Of a stretch of 64,000 nucleotides of DNA, positions 58,906-64,000 are shown piece after piece (position 1 is the stretch's first letter; each line of letters opens with the position of its first letter). The notes below the pieces were generated by a model. The model was not told the origin of the DNA and made no database searches. It saw only the letters and a list, made by a program, of their open reading frames with translations. A program made the translations under genes and the position numbers. Origin of the DNA: Mortierella alpina (Eukaryota > Mortierellomycota > Mortierellomycetes > Mortierellales > Mortierellaceae); assembly GCA_029449245.1 (NCBI GenBank), contig JANATF010000011.1:496001-560000 (forward strand), written 5' to 3'.

Positions 58906-59691
58906 ATGGCTTCTGGATACGGTTACGGTGGTGGTAAGGCGCTCAGGCTACTCAGAGTCAGCTCGAGATGTTTGTTGCGGCAGATCATGGTAATGTCGGC
59001 CGAATCCGTCTAACTGGTCCTATTTTCATCCGCTCATTTCTTCCCGACGAACCCAATCTGCCGACTTTTCTTGCGCCGGAAAACTCGCCTGTTCACGGAT
59101 CCCAACCACCGTCCACCTCTCCTGCGACTGACATCGTTGCTGATGTACGCTTGACCTGAAACCCCTGTTCGATATTGGGCATCTGGATCTGGATCGACTT
59201 TTATTATTTGTTTTCTCGGGATCAATGTGTTTGACAACTTTCAGGACGCAGCAGATGCTACCCTGCATGGCAGGAGTTCAGCAAGTGCTATGCCCTTGCT
59301 GACAAGCCCGACGAGTGCATCCAGCAGCGTGACGATTACCTCGAGTGCCTTCACCACAGCAAAGAGGTAAATTGAAAACGAAAAACATGGTAGCCTCGAC
59401 GTGATTCTTTTGTGATACGCATTTGGCAAGGGAGAAAGAGAATGTCGGGAGCGCATGTTTCTTCGTGCCAGAGCAGCTCGGTTCTGACATGGAAACCCTC
59501 TGGGTATTTGGCTTGTTTCGCATCAATAGATCCTCCGCACAAAGACAATCCAGGATGAGTATCTCAAGCAGAAGGAGAAGCGCGCTAAGGAGGCTGCCGC
59601 ATCCAAGAAGAAGGCCGATGCCGCTTCTTCTAGCAACGTACCAAGACTCAATGTCGTAGAGGACAAGGCAAAGGCGAGCGCGTCCGCTTAA
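58906..59691 (+). CDS. Mitochondrial complex I accessory subunit NDUFS5-like (twin CX9C)
   Basis: Exons 58906-58933, 59245-59366 and 59530-59691 (GT-AG), 103 residues. The start MASGYGYGGGRSRCYPAWQE resembles the family's G/F/Y-rich N-terminus. Two CX9C pairs are present: C-YPAWQEFSK-C and C-IQQRDDYLE-C, followed by LHHSKEI. The rest is a Lys/Glu/Ala helix. Family members are imported through the Mia40 oxidative pathway into the intermembrane space and sit on the outer face of complex I. The first intron (311 nt) contains stop-free frames that are artefacts. Confidence 0.88.
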
Positions 59692-60914
59692 AGACGTGTG
59701 GAAGACCAAGGAGAGAAAAAAAAATTGTAGATGTCCATCAAGCCGTGATGAACAAGGATCCTTAATGTTCCTGCGGGTATACGAATCTCTGATAGAGGCT
59801 ATCCGACGATAATTTGATAATGCCTGGGCCCCAGCTTTAACAAAGAAGGAGAGAATAAACCATTGATCGGCCACCCGTTCGCCCATTGATAGAGTAAAAA
59901 GTAAATAAGCCCAGTAGTTCAGATCCCAAACCTATGAGATAATTTATCTTGATGTGCCCCGAGACGGGTTGTGCAGTCATGAGAAGGTCCTCGATTTTGC
60001 AATCTGAACCGACCAGGCAATCGCCTCATATGCGTGCTTACCGCAGGATGCGGATGCTCTTGAAATGCGTCAGCCTGATCCAAACGGTGATCCAAATGGT
60101 GCGCTTGTGCACCAGCATGCGAGCATGCGCAGCGACGCGTCGTTGCCTCTCTGCCTGTGCCTAGGATTGATGGCATGGGTGAGATCTTTTTTCATGCAGC
60201 GACCACGCGCTCCCCATTGGCTGAGACGCACAATTTTTTTTCTACGCTCCACAGGTTGGACCGTTTCAGCCACAGCGGAAGCATGGGCACCCTGAAGAGC
60301 ACCGGGCACCCTGGCTGCGCGTTCACGAGGCATGCGGACAACGGGGCCCAAGAGGAAAACGGGGTGCGGAGAAGCGCCAGTGTTGGAAGCGGATCAACTT
60401 TGGAATGGGCCGCTCCTCTGCCCGTGTCATTTCCCTCGCTGCATCCCACGTTGCCCAATGCTGCATTCCCATTCTCTCTAAACCAGCGGTGTGTCCTTGC
60501 AGTGTATCCGTGTCTGTTCCTCCCGCCCTTGCTAACCAGACCAGTTTCTTAGCTGCAGGCTACAACCACAATTTGTTTTGTTACGTCGTCTGTCCGGTCT
60601 CCAACAGCACCAACGAGTCCGCTGTCTCACACACCCTTCCCTTTCGACTTTTCCGCTTTCCTCTTTCTTATATCTCCCTCCCTCTTTCTCCTCTCCTCAT
60701 CTCTACGCGGACGCCTCCCCCAGCGTTGACCGTTCTCAAAGGAATCCTGTGTATTGGATATACAGCCAGCCCTGGTCGCTCCCATTAATTCTCTGCCACA
60801 CCGTGTTGTTTTGTTCTCGACACCATTCTCCTCACGCTTGCACCCCCCGCGTCCACCAAACGCAGATCCCCCTTTTATATTTCTGAGAGCCCGTCGCATT
60901 ATCATCGCATTAAC
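59692..60914. other. Intergenic/promoter region
   Basis: About 1.22 kb. A stretch near 60050-60180 reads as plausible protein in one frame (MRQPDPNGDPNGALVHQHAS), but no splice or start model supports it. The last 350 bp are strongly CT-rich, forming the leader of the LRR gene. Confidence 0.3.
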
Positions 60915-63900
60915 ATGGGAAACGTATACTCAATCACCCTGTGCGACCGCGATCTCCATCATGTCCCCGACGATATCTACAAACACCACAAACATGTTGC
61001 AAAGCTGCTCTTGCGGCGGAACAATATCCAAGAGATCCCGCCCGAAATCAAAGTCTTGAGCAATTTGGTCGAGCTTAGTTTGCGGGACAACCTGCTGACA
61101 ACTGTGCCCATCGAGGTAAGGTTTTGCTTTTTCTTTTCTTTTTTTATTTTTTTTATTTCAATCGATTCTTTCTCTCCTTCGGTGGGATCGGTACAATAAG
61201 CAGTATCCATGCGCTCGCTCCATACATGTGCACGACTGAACGGATTCAGTGAAAGCTTAAGTCGGGCGCGTTTGTCGAAAATGGACCCCAAGTGGAGAAG
61301 CCGCACTCATACTGCTCTGCACATTCAATGCGCCCCATGGAGTGGGGACCTAGCATTGTGCAGGACAGCATGGACACGCTCTGCCAGTAATGGTGCTCTT
61401 TCGCAAACAGTCTCTCTTACTATCCTCGGCATGGGCCCCTCCTGCTCCTTACAAGCTCCCTGTTGTTGTGCTCGTGATCATCAGCACAAGAGAGCAGCGG
61501 GGCTCGTTGTGTTCGCATTGAGAATTCACACGGATTGACCCGATACTGTTTTGCTTGATCTAGATCACAAATCTCAGGTTGCTGCAGAAGCTATCGCTCG
61601 CCAACAATCGCCTACAGGAGCCTCCAGAACCGATTGCTGCTTTCTCGCAACTCACATGGCTATCGCTTGCCAGTAACATGTAAGGAGTCGTCGTCTATGC
61701 CGCCAATACCAACAATAGTATCGTAGACACAGAGCAATGCAGCCAGTTTGTTTTGGATAGCATGATATAACTAGACGCATGCAGCTAACATGTCGCTATC
61801 CTGCCGTGCCATTGGTCCTATGGATCGAACATAGCCTCACCACACTCCCAGATTCCTTCGGATGTCTGCAACGGCTAACGTCCCTCGACCTTCAACGGAA
61901 TCGGTTTAGCACCATCCCGGATTGCATCTTTGAGATGCGGTCGCTTACAATTCTGCTTCTCCAAAAGAATCGGATCACAACAATCTCCCCAAGGATAGCA
62001 CGGTGCACTCAGCTGGTCTCGTTGAACTTGTCCTACAATCGTATTCAACATTTACCGGTCGAAATGAAGGAGTGTAGGAACTTGCAGCATTTACTTTTGA
62101 GCGTCAACTCGATTGTGAGCCTTTCAGCACCACTCTGTGAAGCCTGGACCAACTTGTTGAATCTGGATTTGCATACCAACGAACTCCGGCACTTGCCAGA
62201 GCAATTGGGATGTCTGAAGTCTTTGCGGCGACTCAACCTAGCAATCAACAAGATCGAGGATATACCAGCATCCATTGGTCAACTTCAGCTGCTCGAATGG
62301 CTCAACCTCAACGACAACAAACTGACAACTTTGCCTTCGACCATGGATCAGATGCAAAAGCTGGTCAAGATGGGTATTGTCCAAAACAAGTTGAAAACGC
62401 TTCCCGCGTCACTGGCACGCCTCAACATGCTGTATAAACTGGACTGTCGTCGAAACGAGATTGAATACTTGCCGAGCGCCTTCAAGGAAATGCAAGGGAT
62501 CCACAGTCTACTACTGGAGGAGAATCCACTCTGCTTCCGGTATGGGATATCAAACTACACTCGCGAACCAGTCTCACTTCTTGAATTGGCAGCCCGAGCC
62601 GTGCTGGATCGATATTGTCCGCAGGACGCAGAGTCAAGCAAGGGAGTATTGTGCTCGGCATCTTCATCAACAATACATCCTCCCAACACGAACGGCAGCA
62701 CAGCAGACAGTACAGGGATAGGATTAACGAGTTTGATCCCAATGATGGCCGAGCTTGGACTGGGAAAGGCATCGACCATGGCTTCTTCTTCTGCCCACCA
62801 TACCCCTGCAACAACGACGCTAAAGAACCGATATAGCTTTTTCAGTCGCGCATGTGCCACCGTTCACCCGAGCCCTTCTCCGTCCAGTAAACCCACCCGT
62901 TCGTCCACCTTTGCTTCGGCACATCTCAGTGACTCATCGTCCTCGTCTTCAACTTCACCAGCATCTTCATCATCACCCACTCGACCCACCTTGCCTTCAT
63001 CATCTACATATTCATCGTCAACGTCACTTTCTTCATCGCATACTTGTCAGTCTTTAAACCCAACTCATCTCTCAGTCGACAGTGGCGCCGGCAGTGCTGG
63101 TCACCGACACCGACGACAACGGTCTTCTCCACGCAGTCTTCGGCCGCACGCGCTCTTTGGAAAGCCATCACGCAGCAACGCGGAAAAGGAAAAGTGTCGA
63201 AGCGGGCTCAATCAGGGTCTACAGCCCTCACAAACTCCACAGCAACAAGTACAACAGTCGGCGCAATGGAGACCTATAAGCCGGAGGAATCCCCATCTCA
63301 CGAAACTGGAGTGTCTTCTTGACCCCGAGACATCGCTCATACCTATTCCACTCATCGAGCTCTTGACAGCGCCAACCACCGCGTGCGATTACTGTGGTCG
63401 ACGGATGTGTATCTCTGGGTGGGTCGATTTCCTGGAGCCCGCCAAGCTGGGCAATTCTTCGCGGATGATCATCCCCGTGCGGCATCGGATGTGCTCGTTG
63501 CGGTGTGTTCGCCAGCAACACCGGGACAGTTTCGGAGGCGAGCTCACCGAGTCGTTTGAATCAACCGATTTTCATATCGGACCCAATGGCGAGATGGTCG
63601 GGTCGAGACCGATTGTGCCGGGTGAGCTGGACGAATACATGATCGAGGCTGTACAGGAGGCTGCAGAAGCTGCAGGGATCTCGATTACACATTTGTTGGA
63701 GCAGCACCATCAGCAGCAACTCCTTCAACAGCAACAGCAGCTTCAGGAGCAACCTCTAGCGGTAGGAGGAGAAGGAGGAGGAGGGCATGAAGATCAGGGT
63801 CAGCTTTTCCCGGAGTTACCAGGAGTATCGGATTCTGCGGCTAACTTGGGCATTTTCTCGATGACCGCACTTAACCAGATGAATCTGAACAACGATTTGC

Positions 63901-64000
63901 AGCCTTCCTATACTCATCTCACAGGTTCACACTCAGCATCTGCCTTACTGGGACCAGCGTCCGTGCTTCGTCAGACGACTGCACGGCTCCGTCGGTCACT
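60915..64000 (+). CDS. N-myristoylated-type leucine-rich-repeat protein with Cys-rich C-terminal domain, 3' partial
   Basis: Exons 60915-61115, 61564-61679 and 61835 to beyond 64000 (GT-AG); about 830 residues are visible. The N-terminus MGNVYS has Gly2 and Ser6, a fit for N-myristoylation and membrane attachment. About a dozen LRRs run from residue 22 to 315 (LRRNNIQEIPPEIKVLSNLV and similar), of the short Ras-suppressor/Shoc2 type. A long Ser/Thr/Pro-rich disordered region follows. A conserved-looking Cys cluster (ACDYCGRRMC ... HRMCSLRC, about 63390-63512) suggests a zinc-binding fold. Gln-rich stretches occur near 63700. The frame is open at the window end. It is probably a signalling scaffold; no specific partner can be named. 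Confidence 0.85.

Overview
The window reads as nuclear DNA of a filamentous, early-diverging fungus, most likely Mortierellomycotina (Mortierella or Linnemannia type). Nearly every gene has short GT-AG introns. Ribosomal protein, complex I, chitin deacetylase, GATA-factor and ENA-type Na+/K+ ATPase genes sit beside one very large nonribosomal peptide synthetase (NRPS) whose domains look bacterial. Pentamodular NRPSs with bacterial-type dual epimerisation/condensation domains are published for Mortierella alpina (malpicyclin and malpibaldin synthetases). That similarity is the main reason for the placement; the genus is an inference.

Layout. 1-13 kb is a housekeeping block: a DUF1308 protein (5' cut by the window), a two-finger GATA factor, a lysine-rich KNOP1/SMAP-like nucleolar protein, a coiled-coil protein (minus strand), a glomulin/Ybp2-like protein with six exons, and an alpha-methylacyl-CoA racemase-like enzyme. 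13.2-29.9 kb (minus strand) is a six-exon, about 5,420-residue NRPS with order C(truncated)-A-T-E/C-A-T-C-A-T-E/C-A-T-E/C-A-T-TE. 30-34.7 kb is gene-poor. It holds a possible small gene touching the NRPS start, decayed coding traces, a 416-bp element with inverted-repeat ends, and a 140-bp tandem duplication. 34.8-38 kb carries a GPI-type chitin deacetylase and two small genes, all on the minus strand. 40.3-50.1 kb holds two paralogous ENA-type P-type ATPases flanking a PHS phosphate transporter. 51-64 kb carries a possible decayed gene, eL13, a DHA2-type MFS transporter, a Tim44/Mba1/mL45-like mitochondrial protein, uS9 with a GC-AG intron, the complex I subunit NDUFS5, and a large leucine-rich-repeat protein cut by the window end.

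The standout is the NRPS. From its domains it should make a cyclic or linear pentapeptide of pattern D-L-D-D-L, with a probable basic residue at position 3 and Val at position 4. Four of its five introns lie at the same site and phase inside successive adenylation domains (the fifth nearby), and the condensation domains of modules 4 and 5 share nearly identical DNA. These features point to modular duplication or gene conversion after entry into a fungal genome. No obvious tailoring enzyme, regulator or transporter lies next to it, apart from the convergent racemase-like gene. All splice models were made by eye: I required canonical or near-canonical sites, an intact frame across junctions, and total lengths divisible by three.
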